64,000 nt of DNA from Maratus speciosus (lineage: Eukaryota > Arthropoda > Arachnida > Araneae > Salticidae): positions 670,862,484 to 670,926,483 of the forward strand of contig OZ010788.1 in NCBI GenBank assembly GCA_963932465.1, in the 5' to 3' direction. The translations under genes were made by a program, and so were the position numbers. Below the pieces are notes generated by a model. It saw only the letters and a program-made list of their open reading frames with translations. It searched no databases and was not told the origin of the DNA. This document shows, one piece after another, positions 33,341 through 44,939 of the stretch (the first letter of the stretch is position 1; each line of letters opens with the position of its first letter).

Positions 33341-35199
33341 TGATTCTTGAGTGTTATTAATAGATTAGTAAAACAATTTTTATTTCAAATACTGTATGCG
33401 GAAGATTTAAAAAAAAAAATTGGCTTTCAAAAAGGATTCGGCAAATCTTGGCTCACTTTTAAAAAGATATATAAATAAATCAATGTACCTAAATCAGAGC
33501 TAAAAACGCTTAAAAGAGAACATATTTTTAATTTTTTTTCATTATATTAAAAATAATGCTATTGAATTCAACAGGTCGTGAAGCCACAAACAATTTACAT
33601 TTAAACATCATTAAACACAATAAGAAAGTTGAAACGTAACAATAAAGCATCTCTTCTCGTAAAGAAAACTCCTCTTCCACTGAGATAGGGCAAATTTTAT
33701 TATTCTTACCAGTGTCTTTTTTCAATAATCTTCAAGAGGCATTTTTATAAGATATGCAATAGGACTATATCATGAAGATTATTGAAAAAAGATACTGGTA
33801 AGAACTATAAAATTCGTTCTACATGCTCGGACTCCTCGGTTAGGAGTAGCCGGATATGAGTCATGCTCCTGAAATAGACATAGATCGATGTACCAGTAAT
33901 TCAGCTACTATAAAATAACCATTTTACAGTTGTTGAGAAAATTTTAATTTTTGCATTTTCGGACAGTTTTCACCTCAAATACTCCTCTATGCGGCTGTAG
34001 GAATTAAAAATAGATGTCACAAATTTGACACATGTTAATGGAAGTTATTGTACTTATAGCTTTGTGAAGATCAGGTAAAATTCCATCTCTGTATGAAAAG
34101 GTGATAGGGATTTTGATTATAACAGCTGTTGTGAGTCACTTATAGTCATAAAAAGTTTTTAGAGATGAGAGAAGGCTTTTGGACGTATTATAATATGATA
34201 AATAGTTAAATAGATAGAGAGAAATAAAAAATCTATCTCTGTATCAACAAATTAAAAGGTATGCCATTTTTATGCTAAAATCTGTGTGAAAAAATGTTTT
34301 TGAAGTTTTTGAGGTTTAAAATGAAAGTAAAAATGATGAATGGCATTTCGAAAATCATCTGCTATTAAATAAAAATGAATTTTTCAGTGGTGTTTTGCAT
34401 TTTAAATAGATTTCGTAAGAAATACTGCCTATCACATTCTCCCCTATGTTGGGATTTCTGAAAAAATTTTGCAAATCTACGCCGATCATGAACCATAGAT
34501 CACAAAACCACCCCAGTTCAGAATTTTATCTATCTATTTATATCACTTTTTTATGGACACGATAACTTCTATAATTCTACACAAATCTCTTCCAAACTCA
34601 CAAATAAATTTAAGGGGCAGAAAATCTCGGTCAAGTTCGTTAATGGGCAAAATCGAACCAAGGGGGTGGAAATAGGGAGAGGTTTTGTGAAAACAGAAAA
34701 AAAAAACCCATAACTTCTTAGCTATAATAAATATCAAATCAGTTTAAAATTACTATTACTTCTAGGAAAATGGCCAAAAATTGTATATAACAGATTTTTT
34801 ATAAAGTTAAAAATGGGCTCAAGGGGTGAAAAAATAGGGCTTTAGGGAGAAAAAAAAATATAACTTCGTCAATTCTCAACATATCAAATTCCCTTAAACT
34901 TATTATAAATCTTCTTAATATTATATTCAGACATATATATATTGACAAGTTTTGTATGGGATAAACTCGCACAGAAAAAAAAAATTAAACAAAAATAGGT
35001 GTTGGAGAAACAATTATCTTAATAACATTATTCTGATAAAACAAGCTCTCACAGGAAATTGAAATTAAAAAGTCGTCAAAAGCGGCTAGATAAAATTGTT
35101 AAACTGTGTTTATCTCTAATCTTGATTTAGTTTTAGTTGATGAAATTAGTACTTAACTTCGAAATCTACCTCCGCCTGTAAGCCAAGACGGAAGGGATT
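33339..35199. repeat. Diverged copies of repeat Y segments, no gene
   Basis: GCTTTGTGAAGATCAGGTAAA with ATCTCTGTATGAAAAGG near 34060 and AACAAATTAAAAGGTATGCC near 34245 are further copies of the repeat Y interior. No coding frame is supported. Confidence 0.4.
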
Positions 35200-36170
35200 T
35201 TTTTCGTTTAGAATAAATGAATAAAAAAGAATTATTTATAAATTATGTCGCAATGTAGTAATAAAAAATTGTGCTTAAATTTTCCGGGGAATAAATTTTG
35301 AGGTACCGCTATCATGAGATTCCAAATCTAACTTTTTACACAAATATTTTGATAGCTATCGATTTGAAAACTTAACCGGCTATAGGAATCAAAAAAAGAA
35401 TTTACAAATGTCTTAATAATGTTATTGTAATTATAGTGTTGTGAAAATAAAGTAAAATTTCTTCTCTATATACATGCTAATTTAACCGTGTTTATTAAAA
35501 AAAAAAACTGGTTAAATATAATAATATGTTAAATATATAAAAAAACACAATTGTTACGGTTGAACACCAGATTTTTTGTCTTATTTTAATTAGATTTGAG
35601 TCTGTTTTGTTAAAGATTTGGTTGTATATCCTAATAAAAATAAAACTATCACTAATATATAAAACTATTTTATGGTTGAGGTTTCTATCTGCATATTTTA
35701 TTTATAAAATATTTATCAAAGGTATGCAAATGCATAAGAAACGCGCTGGTGTGTTCACAAATGTCATTTTCGAGATTTATTGCATACCTGCGAGTTTACG
35801 TAAGTCGAGGAATGACTGTATAACAAAACGTCCAAGTATCGGCAAAACTTAGTATCAAAATGGAAAACCGTTTCTCATTCTGATGCTAACTGCTGTTACC
35901 AGCCACTTATAGTGAAGTAAAAGTGTATAAGCTGAAAAGTTTGAAGAAAATTTTTGAATGCATCTTTTATCTAAGTTCAACGCTCTTTTTACATAAACCA
36001 CAGCAAGTTGGTTGTGGCATTGGGTATTACTTGTAGCTGTAGCTCCTACGTGTTACCAATTCAGCGGTTTTCTTTTAAAAAATCTGTCACTTTTTTGAAT
36101 TGTAATATTCGCCTTATTTAATCTGTCATTTAACAAGGAAATTATTACTAATCTAAAATAGTAGCGGATT
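35200..36170 (+). repeat. Further repeat Y fragments and a foldback core
   Basis: 35200-35375 pairs with 32884-33045; TTATAGTGTTGTGAAAATAAAG near 35430 and GATGCTAACTGCTGTTACCA near 35880 are repeat Y pieces. Near 36085, GTCACTTTTTTGAATTGTAA followed by TTCGCCTTATTTAAT is one arm of the foldback core with no visible partner ends. Confidence 0.4.
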
Positions 36171-36441
36171 TTTTTTATTTATAAACCAGTAAATATTGAA
36201 GCATTATTCATAATATCCTCTATTAAACAATAAAGAAACGAAAAATAAGTAAACATTAGCAAGATTTTTGACGGTGTGTTAAGATGAACCAGCACTTTGA
36301 CAGAGTATAAATAGCATTTATGATTGAAAGTAATGCGCGTGTTCCATAGCCATAAGGTTTCATAGGCTTCCATAGACATTGAATATTAAAGACGTGAATT
36401 ATCACATTGCTAACAAAGCGTAAACCAACTTAGTGAAAAAT

Positions 36442-36511
36442 GTGCAAGCCGGGAATCAAACCCGGGCCCCTGGAATACATCTCCAATGCTCTACCACTAA
36501 GCCACAAGGAC
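36442..36511 (-). promoter_or_regulatory. tRNA-like domain, minus-strand copy
   Basis: On the minus strand: A box TGGCTTAGTGG (perfect consensus) and B box GGTTTGATTCC (one change). Anticodon stem TTGGA/TCCAG has one G:T-type weak pair, and the loop differs from the other copies at one position. Not expected to be a working tRNA. Confidence 0.65.
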
Positions 36512-36827
36512 GATGCCCAGCTTGGCATCTCTCACTTATATAAGTCGGTAAGGCTGCTACCGCAGCACTAGATGGAAAAGTCTTCATGAGCACACAATCT
36601 AGCGGCGTAACATGAGACGCAAATGAACCCAGCATCGGTAAATATACAATTTTTCATTAATTTTTCAACTACTTTTCAGCAGCGAAATTACGCTTGAAAT
36701 TATTGAATATTAAAGACGTGAATTATCACATTGCTAACAAAGCGTAAAGAAACTTAGTGACTTCCATCTAGTTCTGCGGTAGCAGCCTTACCGACTTATA
36801 TAAGTGAGAGATGCCAAGCTGGGCATC

Positions 36828-36897
36828 GTCCTTGTGGCTTAGTGGTAGAGCACTGGAGATATATTCCAGGGGCCCGGGTTCGATTCCCGGCTTGCAC
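36828..36897 (+). promoter_or_regulatory. tRNA-like domain, plus-strand copy
   Basis: A box TGGCTTAGTGG and B box GGTTCGATTCC both match consensus. Anticodon and T stems are fully paired; the acceptor stem carries three mismatches. The loop reads GATATAT, so the anticodon positions vary freely among the three copies, unlike a selected tRNA. Confidence 0.65.
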
Positions 36898-37090
36898 ATT
36901 TTTCACTAAGTTGGTTTACGCTTTGTTAGCAATGTGATAATTCACGTCTTTAATATTCAATAATTTCAAGCGTAATTTCACTGCTGAAAAGTAGTTGAAA
37001 AATTAATTAAAAATTCTATAGACATTATTGGAATTTTTGCAATGCAGGACTTCTATTCAGTGTGTTTTTCAATGGAAAAAGTGTATTTGT

Positions 37091-37272
37091 CAGTGGTGTT
37101 ATCATCCGCTACTTTTTTAAAAACTTCCGAATATTTGATTCCCACCACATATTTTAAATATTATAATTCGTCTTTTTTCACTTTGTTTAACTTGTCATTA
37201 AATAACGCAAATATGATTATTTCAAAAAGTGGTGGCCATCAAGGAATATAAATTAAAAAAATAAGCATACTG
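37091..37272. mobile_element. Degenerate hAT-like foldback
   Basis: CAGTGGTGTTATCATCCGCT and AAAAATAAGCATACTG are poor complements, but the core is clear: TTTGATTCCCACCACATATT against AAAAAGTGGTGGCCATCAAGG with a TTGTCATTAAATAA loop. Confidence 0.5.
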
Positions 37273-37341
37273 ACAAAACCGAATTCGTTACTATTGCGAT
37301 TGAAAAAAAAAGAAAAGTTTGTTTTTGTTATGTTTCCTTTA

Positions 37342-38494
37342 ATTATTACGCTGGTCAACAAATTTGAACTTTTGCTCTGTCCTAAAACAGAAATTAGTTG
37401 TTTTTTATGCGGTTTTTTGTGCTGATTCCGAATCTAGTTTTAGATTTACTCCAGCACGTCAAGTTTGAGAGATATTTGCATATTTTAATTTATGCAAATT
37501 TAGTAAATTTTATACAATTATTTGCAAATTTAAGGTATAAAGCAATATCAGACAGGGTTTGTTTGTTTTATGTTATGATTACTACCTAATTTACTTCACA
37601 CAAACGTTGTTTCTGAGATTATACTGACATGTGACTGTGAAATATTGTACCTAATTTGCATATTTTTCATGTTTTTCTAATAATGTTTCTTGACGTTCAA
37701 ATATTTCTGTCGCACGAGTACGCCAATGTGTTTCTAAACCAGTTTTTTGAGCTGATTTCAAATCTTGTATCTGTTTTCTGCCATCACGTCTAGTGTTTGA
37801 AAAAAGTAAAATTTTAGTTTTTGGTCAAAAAAGCCAGAAATAGCTTTTTATGATACTTTGTACGATAAACTTCAACTAGTTAGGATAGATTCTACTACTT
37901 ATTTTTTTTTCGATTATATAAATTTTTGTTTATACCTTTGATATGAATCTGATCCTGTTCACCTTCTTGTCAATGAATTACACACCCCTAAAAAGCATCT
38001 TATATCAAGCCTGTGTTAATGCCGTGCAAAAGTAGAAATTCATCTTACTCAAAAACTAGACATGACATAAGAAAACAGATTGCAGATTTGAAATCAGAAT
38101 AAAAATATAGTCTAGAAACATTACGTCAATTCTGTGGCAACTATTTTAAAGTTGATAGTGATGTAAACATTACACTATTGAAAAATATGCAAATTAGGCT
38201 TAATAACTGATAAATAAATGTTAAGAATGAGCAAATCGTGACATTTATCTGAAGCACATAGTCAAGTAGTCATTATCTAGAAAACGTAATTAGATATGAC
38301 ATATATTGTATCTAAATTTTGCATAAAATAGCACAAAAAAGCTTAAATTTGCATAAATTTAAATACGCAAATTTCTCAAAATCTGGACCACCTAGAGATA
38401 AACGGAAAGCATATTCGGAATCAGCGCCAAAAACTGATCTAGAATCAACTAATTGTAGTTCTAGGACAAAACCACTGTTGACCAGTGTTAATAT
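37342..38494. mobile_element. Long palindromic element of about 1.15 kb
   Basis: AATTATTACGCTGGTCAAC at the left matches the complement of the right end (AATATTAACACTGGTCAAC). Arms of roughly 450 bases follow, sharing GCTGATTCCGAAT, AATTTATGCAAATTTA, TCTAGATC-like and TGAAATCA segments in mirrored order, about 65-75% matched. No protein is visible. Looks like an old large foldback. Confidence 0.55.
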
Positions 38495-39239
38495 TAATTT
38501 ATGAATGTCAAAACAATTTTTTAAAAATGCAAATTTTTGATAAAAATATTACCACATAGAGCTCAATAATACACAATTAGAACCGAGCTTGAAAAGTTAT
38601 TTAAAAGAAAGAAATTCAAATGTCAGTGGAACAAATGAATAAAAAACGATGTTTTAACGAGCATCAACATTTTAACAAATACATCAAGGTCCATTTAACG
38701 AAAGAAAAAAAAAAAACATTCAGCAAGCATTACCAACAGATTTACATACTTAAATTAAAAGAAAAAGACTGTCTTCGTCGTTTTTATTCGCCAACGATAT
38801 TTAAAATTTTTCACGGGCTTATACTATCTATATCTTATACTATTTCAAGTTATAAAGGTGCAACAAAATAAAATACCGTTACGCATTACCCATTCTTATA
38901 TCTTCCTATTTAAACGTTTTTTAGTCACGGGTACTTCAAGATAAGCATTATTTTCCTTGAACTTTTACACATAGCAATAAATTTCCATTTACGATTATGC
39001 CTACTCGAACAAAGGTCATATACACAACATCGCGCTGCAATAAAAATAACGATACATGTCCATAAGTGTAAACATGAGTTTCTTTACAACTTACCAGCAC
39101 TCAAAAAACTCACCCCTTCTCTCTTAAAATCTATTATTCTTAAAGATTTATCATCTTCAGGGGTCACTAGAAATAAAAATCTCTTACAACATCAACTCGT
39201 AACTCATAAAATAGAAATAAAAATACTCCGGTGTGGAAA
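38495..39239. other. AT-rich DNA, no recognised gene
   Basis: A frame of 83 codons (38620-38871) is rich in K, I and F with no domain, as expected by chance here. Confidence 0.35.
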
Positions 39240-39430
39240 CGAACTTGGTAAGTGGATAAAAAACGGGTAATATTTTTTTTTCCTTGTGTGGCATGGAAAT
39301 CTCATAAACGTCCGACCTGCTAATGAAAAATTCATGACCATTAGCAATTCGTAATACCCCGGGAGAGAAAAGAGGGAATTCAGTGTTCAGTAAAAGCAAT
39401 GGAATGGAAAATAAGTAAAGATGCAGTAAT
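39240..39430 (-). repeat. Dispersed repeat Z, copy 1
   Basis: CTGCTAATGAAAAATTCATGA, CATTAGCAATTCGTAATACCC and nearby blocks recur at 43140-43340. On the minus strand, frames of 116 and 76 codons cross the two copies but in different registers, so the shared sequence is not evidently protein-coding. Confidence 0.45.
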
Positions 39431-39510
39431 TTATTTGCATTAAATGCCATGAACAGAAAAGTTATTTGTTTAGACGACATTATGAAATACATTCTAACGA
39501 TTGCAGAATA

Positions 39511-39700
39511 CAGTGTTGCCAGTTTCGTCTTCATTTTTGTTCAGAAAATCCGTATTCGTGCCAGAAACTAAAATCGGTATTTTTTGCTTTATTTAATAAC
39601 AGAAATTTTATAATTACATAAAGTAAAGATTCTTCTTTCAAAATTTCCGGTATGAATTTGAAATTTTGAAATAAAAATGGAAGTCAAACTGACAACCCTG
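39511..39700. mobile_element. hAT-type foldback MITE with perfect 8-bp duplication
   Basis: CAGTGTTGCCAGTTTCGTCT pairs with AAGTCAAACTGACAACCCTG. The octamer GCAGAATA is present exactly on both sides (39503-39510, 39701-39708). Core arms GTGCCAGAAACT and TTTCCGGTATG differ from the GATTCCCACCA core, so outer ends and core are not strictly linked. Confidence 0.75.
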
Positions 39701-42389
39701 GCAGAATACTTCGCGAAAGTTTGCTGTTTAAAAATGTAAATGAGGTATCTGAATAAACATTTTAGAAAATGCATAACACATTTAAAGGGGACACATGACT
39801 TTTAAACTTTCAAAAGATCAGTTTTTGGTTTTTGTTTTATTCTGAGTTTTTTTTTTTTTTTTAATTTCTCAACAATATGCAAAAACCCTATTCAAAAACC
39901 TGCAGTATTTCTTGAGTTATAATCATTTATAAACGGTGAGTATAATTGAATTTCCGCAGATATTGAAACTTACGGGTTTTCTCAGAGTAGTAAATTTGGT
40001 GTTTGTTCGTACTTTAACTTTCAAACTATGTAAGCTACAGCTTTAAAACTTAACCAAAGAATTAACCAAATAAAAAAATTAACCAAATATGCGTTTCTTT
40101 ATAGTCTACATATGAAAACAGAACAAAAATCACATATTTTGGTGGGGCCTTTTTTTCCACTTGAAATTTTTTTTGAATTTTTTTATTCTTTTTTTGTGCT
40201 AAAATTAAATTTCAAACAAAACATTTTGTGTATAGTTTGATTTTAATGTAGAAGTAGGTGTATTATTATTCTATGTTGATCAAAAATTGTTTTCTATATC
40301 ATAATTTAGAGTTTGATCATGCGCGCAGCACTTAATGATTTTAATTAATGCATTAGTGAGATGAATTATTTAATTTTAAAATTTAAATATTAATTTTGTA
40401 TATACAACATTTATGTTTGAGGATAATATAGTCAAGGATATATACTTTAGGAAGAAAGGGAAAAATATTTTAATAGCATATTTTTTGTGTTGTGGTATTT
40501 TTTTTTTATCTTTTCGACCAAACTCAAAGGTCCCCTCAATAACCATATTTCATCAAACACCATGTGTAGCTGGAAAAGCATTCGAAATTCTTTTATGAAA
40601 ACTGGTCGTCTAATATAATATATAGATTTGTAAATATTCAACATAGTATGCTGAAATTAATTTAGTGAGAAAGCCCATAGCAAATTTGAAAATTTAACTT
40701 TAGCAATTTCTACAATAGACGGAAACATACTTGATTGTTTTTTTTTTAGTACAGGCCTGTATATTAGCTACAGATTTTTATACACGCCATATATTAAGCA
40801 AAAAAATTAATCCTGGCAAAAACGCGCTTAAAGCTACTGAAATCACATTTCCAGAAGTTATTAACAGTAGGCGGCCACGCATCCAGTTCTTTGATTGGTT
40901 CTATCTTTGATTTTATTTATATTCTACAAACATCTCTTAGTTTTAATAAATATAGTTCGGCTTGAAAATGCATACCTCATTTAAAAACGAACTTTAAGCA
41001 ATTCACTCTCATACTCAGTAATGTTTACGATTACTTTTGTGTAGTCCTGTATATGATCTAAAGACTTTATACACACCATGTTGTGTAAAAATTGAGTTAT
41101 TAACTTAAAAACATATGCAATAACTGAAAATGAACTTTTAGCAAGTTTCGCTAATAGACAACTCTGCGGATACAAGTGCGGTACTGTGTCCGAAATCTTT
41201 TCTGTGTTCCCTTATATGAGCAATAAATCATATTCTAAAGATATTCTATCTTATAATAAACATCAATAATGTATATCAATTGCATTATATTTGAAGTACT
41301 GTAACATATTTAAATTACGCTGCAAAAATTTTTTCCCATAAGACCATGTAATCGATTTATTTTTTGTGTAACCTTATAATAATTGAATGACAAATGTTTT
41401 GTACATCTTCTTCTACAAAAATTTATTAAAGTATTGTAATTGTTATGTTATAAAAGCATTACGTAACATTCCCCATTTAAAATTTACATAAATTTAAATT
41501 TATATACTTTGTTTATTAAAATAAACAATTACGAACTACATCAATAGTTAAGCGATTTAGTTAAGCGATTTTATCACTGGAAATTTGGAAGGAAAGAAGA
41601 CAGATTTTTATTCTCTCTCATAGTCAAGCTTGTACCGCCATCCGTTTAATGCTGAATTATCTTAAACCAGAAAATCAGCGTAACTTCGACACATCAGAGA
41701 ATCGTTAATATAAAACTCCATTTTTTTTTTCATTATTGTTGTTTCCCGTCGTAAATCAGAATACTGCTCCACTTCTGTCATATTTTTGTTCAACTAATCT
41801 CAACGATCTCCATAGTGCTATGACGAATGAATAAATATTAACACGTTAGAAAAATTAATTTCACAAATTTCTTCATGTAATGATACTCATCATTTTATAT
41901 TGTTATCATCTAATGTGAACTGTATTTTCATTTTCTTTCACATGTGTAACAGTCTAACGATCATGTTATTAATAGGACTTATCAACAAACAGATGTATAA
42001 ACTTTCTTTTATAGAGTTTCTATGAACCATACTCAATTCAAGAACTGTTAATATTTATAAAGACTATTCAGCATATATAAAGAGAACTGCTCAGAATCAA
42101 TACTTGAAATAATATAAAACAACATCTGTCCTTTTGCAATAATTTAATATTTTATTTTCAATATTAAACACATGGTCCGGATCCGGATAGATCTTAAAGT
42201 GTTTCTTAGTTCACAATAAAATGCATTAATATATAATTGGTTCTAATCATTTCAAGTGTGAATTTATTTTCTGTGTGACATTCAGCTATAAGGGGTGAGT
42301 AGCTATATTTTATATTTGTTTAATTTAAAAGTTTATTATCCTTAAATTAATTTTAGTTACGGCGCATTTGTAATCCACTATACATCCGG
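39701..42389. other. AT-rich DNA with a diverged direct duplication
   Basis: About 40680-40850 and 40985-41160 share TAGT(A)C(A)GGCCTGTATAT and TTTTATACACGCCAT in direct order, a spaced duplication of about 300 bases. No gene recognised. Confidence 0.35.
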
Positions 42390-42497
42390 TCGTAGTGTGA
42401 TTCTGGGGGATGTGAATTGGATTTATTTCGATTAGATTTGAATATTTCTTTTGGAATTTTACCTCCGATTTACATATCCCAGGGTCACATTACAGTA
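42390..42497. mobile_element. Small foldback (TGTGAYYCTGGG)
   Basis: GTAGTGTGATTCTGGGGGAT pairs with ATATCCCAGGGTCACATTAC after complementing, over about 30 bases. Very short; a remnant of a MITE. Confidence 0.45.
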
Positions 42498-42517
42498 ATT
42501 ACTTAAGAATTTAAGTA

Positions 42518-42693
42518 CCGTAATTTCCGGTGTATAGCCCGCAGATCAAACAATTCAGTTTGGACCCAGAAATTTTATTCAGAATTTGAAGACCAATATT
42601 TGACGTGATTTAAATAGTTATATTTATATTTTTAAAAATTTCTAGGTCGAAACACGATTGTTTGATCCGAGGGCTATACACCGGAAATTACGG
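42518..42693. mobile_element. TA-flanked foldback MITE, best-preserved copy
   Basis: CCGTAATTTCCGGTGTATAG pairs with CTATACACCGGAAATTACGG without mismatch; TA flanks both ends (42516-42517, 42694-42695). Inner arms GATCAAACAATTCAG and GATTGTTTGATC, then ACCCAGAAATTTT and AAAATTTCTAGGTC. Third member of the family at 17969 and 30090. Confidence 0.7.
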
Positions 42694-43139
42694 TATATAT
42701 AAATTTGAGAAACTGCACGAGAAGACGCACAGACAACAGAATGGATAAACACTTTCCAATTGTGCTGAAAAATGGTAAAACACTAATAGCTCATCTATTG
42801 GCAGTGTTTGATTTTAAAAATAAAAATAGAGTTTTCTTCTAAATGCTTCCGGGATAAAACAAATTGAAATTTTTTACTCAAAAATGTAAAGTTTACTTTA
42901 TGTAAAGGCGTTACGAAAAAAAAAATTGTCTAAAAAAAAAGAAAAACAGGAATGGTGTTAAAAAAATGTTTATATCTATTTTCATTTTCATATATATATA
43001 TATAGAGAGAGAGATAGAGATTCCTTCAGGGAAAACTGTTTTAAAATGTTTTAGAAAGTTTCTGGTGCATCATCTTGAAGCTTTATTTCTAAGTTTTAAA
43101 TCGTTTTGTAACTTTTAATATAATGAAAAAAATGTTCCA

Positions 43140-43340
43140 ATGTGAGAATCAACTTAGTGATAAATAGATGAGACTTACAAATAATCATTTTTTTCTTTTT
43201 GTGTGACATACCAAATCTTATAATCACTCGATCTGCTAATGAAAAATTCATGATCATTAACAATTCGTAATACCCTGACAGAAGAAAAGAAAGAATTCTA
43301 CTTTTGCCTAAAAATAATGGATTCAATACAAGTAGGGAAT
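43140..43340 (-). repeat. Dispersed repeat Z, copy 2
   Basis: About 140 bases near 43200-43330 match 39290-39420 at about 80%. Just upstream a TA/GA microsatellite (42990-43020) is unrelated. Confidence 0.45.
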
Positions 43341-44939
43341 AATAATTTAGCTTCTGTAGTCAAAAGCTTTAACAGCCGGTGGTAAACAATTTAGGTAATT
43401 TTTCGACCGTTTTTAAGAAAACCTTAAGTTTACTTCGGTTTGAAAAGACGGAAAGGAAATATAAAAAAAAAAGATAAAAAGCACATAAGATAAAAACTAA
43501 GATAAAAGCTAGAAGTAATTCCACAAGAAAATGTTTAAGAAGATTCCAGCAATTTGATTTTTTTTCTATTGTTTAATTCGAATAATTTACTTCACAGATT
43601 TATTTCTATATGCTTATTTGTGTTAGTGAATTTTAAAATAGAAAATAAAATTGCTAGTTTAAAAAAGAATTGAATTTAAAAATGCATGAAAATTATCTGT
43701 TTTTAGAAAGAGACTAATAATTTTTTTTTAAGAATCTTTTAATCTGTGTAGATTTAAAGGCGGGAACTTTATTAAAATTCAATTTAAAGTAACGTAATGG
43801 AAAATAATTAAAAGAGTGATAATTCATTTGCATTACCTTAAACAAGGTATCCACTTTTGTTTTGGAAGTCTTACGAAAAGTAGAAAACAAGGAGCCTTTA
43901 CCTCTTTTACACATTAACAAGTTGGAAATTGCTCGTCAAACGTGGCAAATGAGATTCGTCCGTACTATAACTAGTTTTATAATAATTTTTTGCACCGCAT
44001 ATTGTACTGAATGTATATTTTAATGCACTTCAATAAGTACATATCAATTTAATTCTCCTCGAAAGGCTCTCACATCATTAAAATGCACTTGAAATATTTT
44101 TTTTCCATTGGCCGTCATGGAACGGAAAGCTTTTGACTGTCCTTGTAATTAAACTATACATCTGATTTTCATAAAATTTTAAATGACTCGACAAAATATG
44201 GCAACAATTATATATTTAAAATTTCAGACCATTCGATTGGGTAGTTTTTGCTCTGTTATATGCGGACGGACAGACAGACGGACCGACTGAACGACATCTA
44301 TAGGTGCTACGCATTTATATAATTACGAACGCACCTAAAAATGGAGCCTTTAGTTTGCTCTACGAAAAATCAGAATAAGAAAAAAAAACGGATAGGAGGT
44401 TAAAAAATGAAAAGAAAACATAATTATTTCCATAAATGTTGATTTCACTTTTTTTAAAGAGATCAGTTTTTTATTTCCATTGTTTAGTTCAAACCCAGCC
44501 TTATTGGTTGGCCAATCAACTATGTTTTGGATCGAAGATAAGATAAGCAATTTTCATTGTTTTTAAAAATATAGCAATAGTTAATTTAACTTTATTTTTG
44601 GCACGTTTACTTGGTTCACAAAGAAGCTGTGGCTACTCTAACCAGCTGTGTCCTAAGGTCATTTTTATCTTCATTCATTATTTATACTAAGTCCAATATA
44701 TTTGTCTTCCCTGTTACCGAGTTCTGTCCCCTGTAACCAACTGGCTACATTCCATAACTTGATTTTACGCCAAAACATCAATTACGAAAATTTTACTGGA
44801 ATTTTTCCGTTTTTACTAAATTGAAAAGGTTACTTTTCCCTTTTTAACGTTCATTGAGAAAGGATGAAAAAATTTCATTTTATTCTGAAAAAATTACAAT
44901 TTGCACTCAAAACAGCCGTTAGAAGACTAAAATTTAATA
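43341..44939. other. AT-rich DNA with one dispersed-repeat fragment
   Basis: 43911-43968 (ACAAGTTGGAAATTGCTCGT, CGTGGCAAATGAGAT) recurs inverted at 63588-63640. A GACAGACAGAC stretch at 44266-44280 belongs to the scattered GTCTGTC-type remnants. No gene recognised. Confidence 0.4.

Larger units (their letters stand above)
36372..37026. mobile_element. Palindromic pair of tRNA-bearing elements
   Basis: Two copies of the 16815-17185 element lie head to head: the left copy reads on the minus strand and the right copy on the plus strand, joined near 36640-36710 through TTTTTCAACTACTTTTCAGC. The outer ends are GAATATTAAAGACGTG at the left and the A/T-rich tail at the right, with a 9-base repeat ATAGACATT flanking the whole (36372-36380, 37018-37026). 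The pair therefore seems to have inserted as one unit. Each copy has its own tRNA-like domain. Confidence 0.6.

Noticed and set aside
39184..39534. 116-codon minus-strand frame with similarity to a frame at 43096-43326
   Set aside because: The shared DNA is a dispersed repeat and the two frames read it in different registers, so it does not behave like coding sequence.
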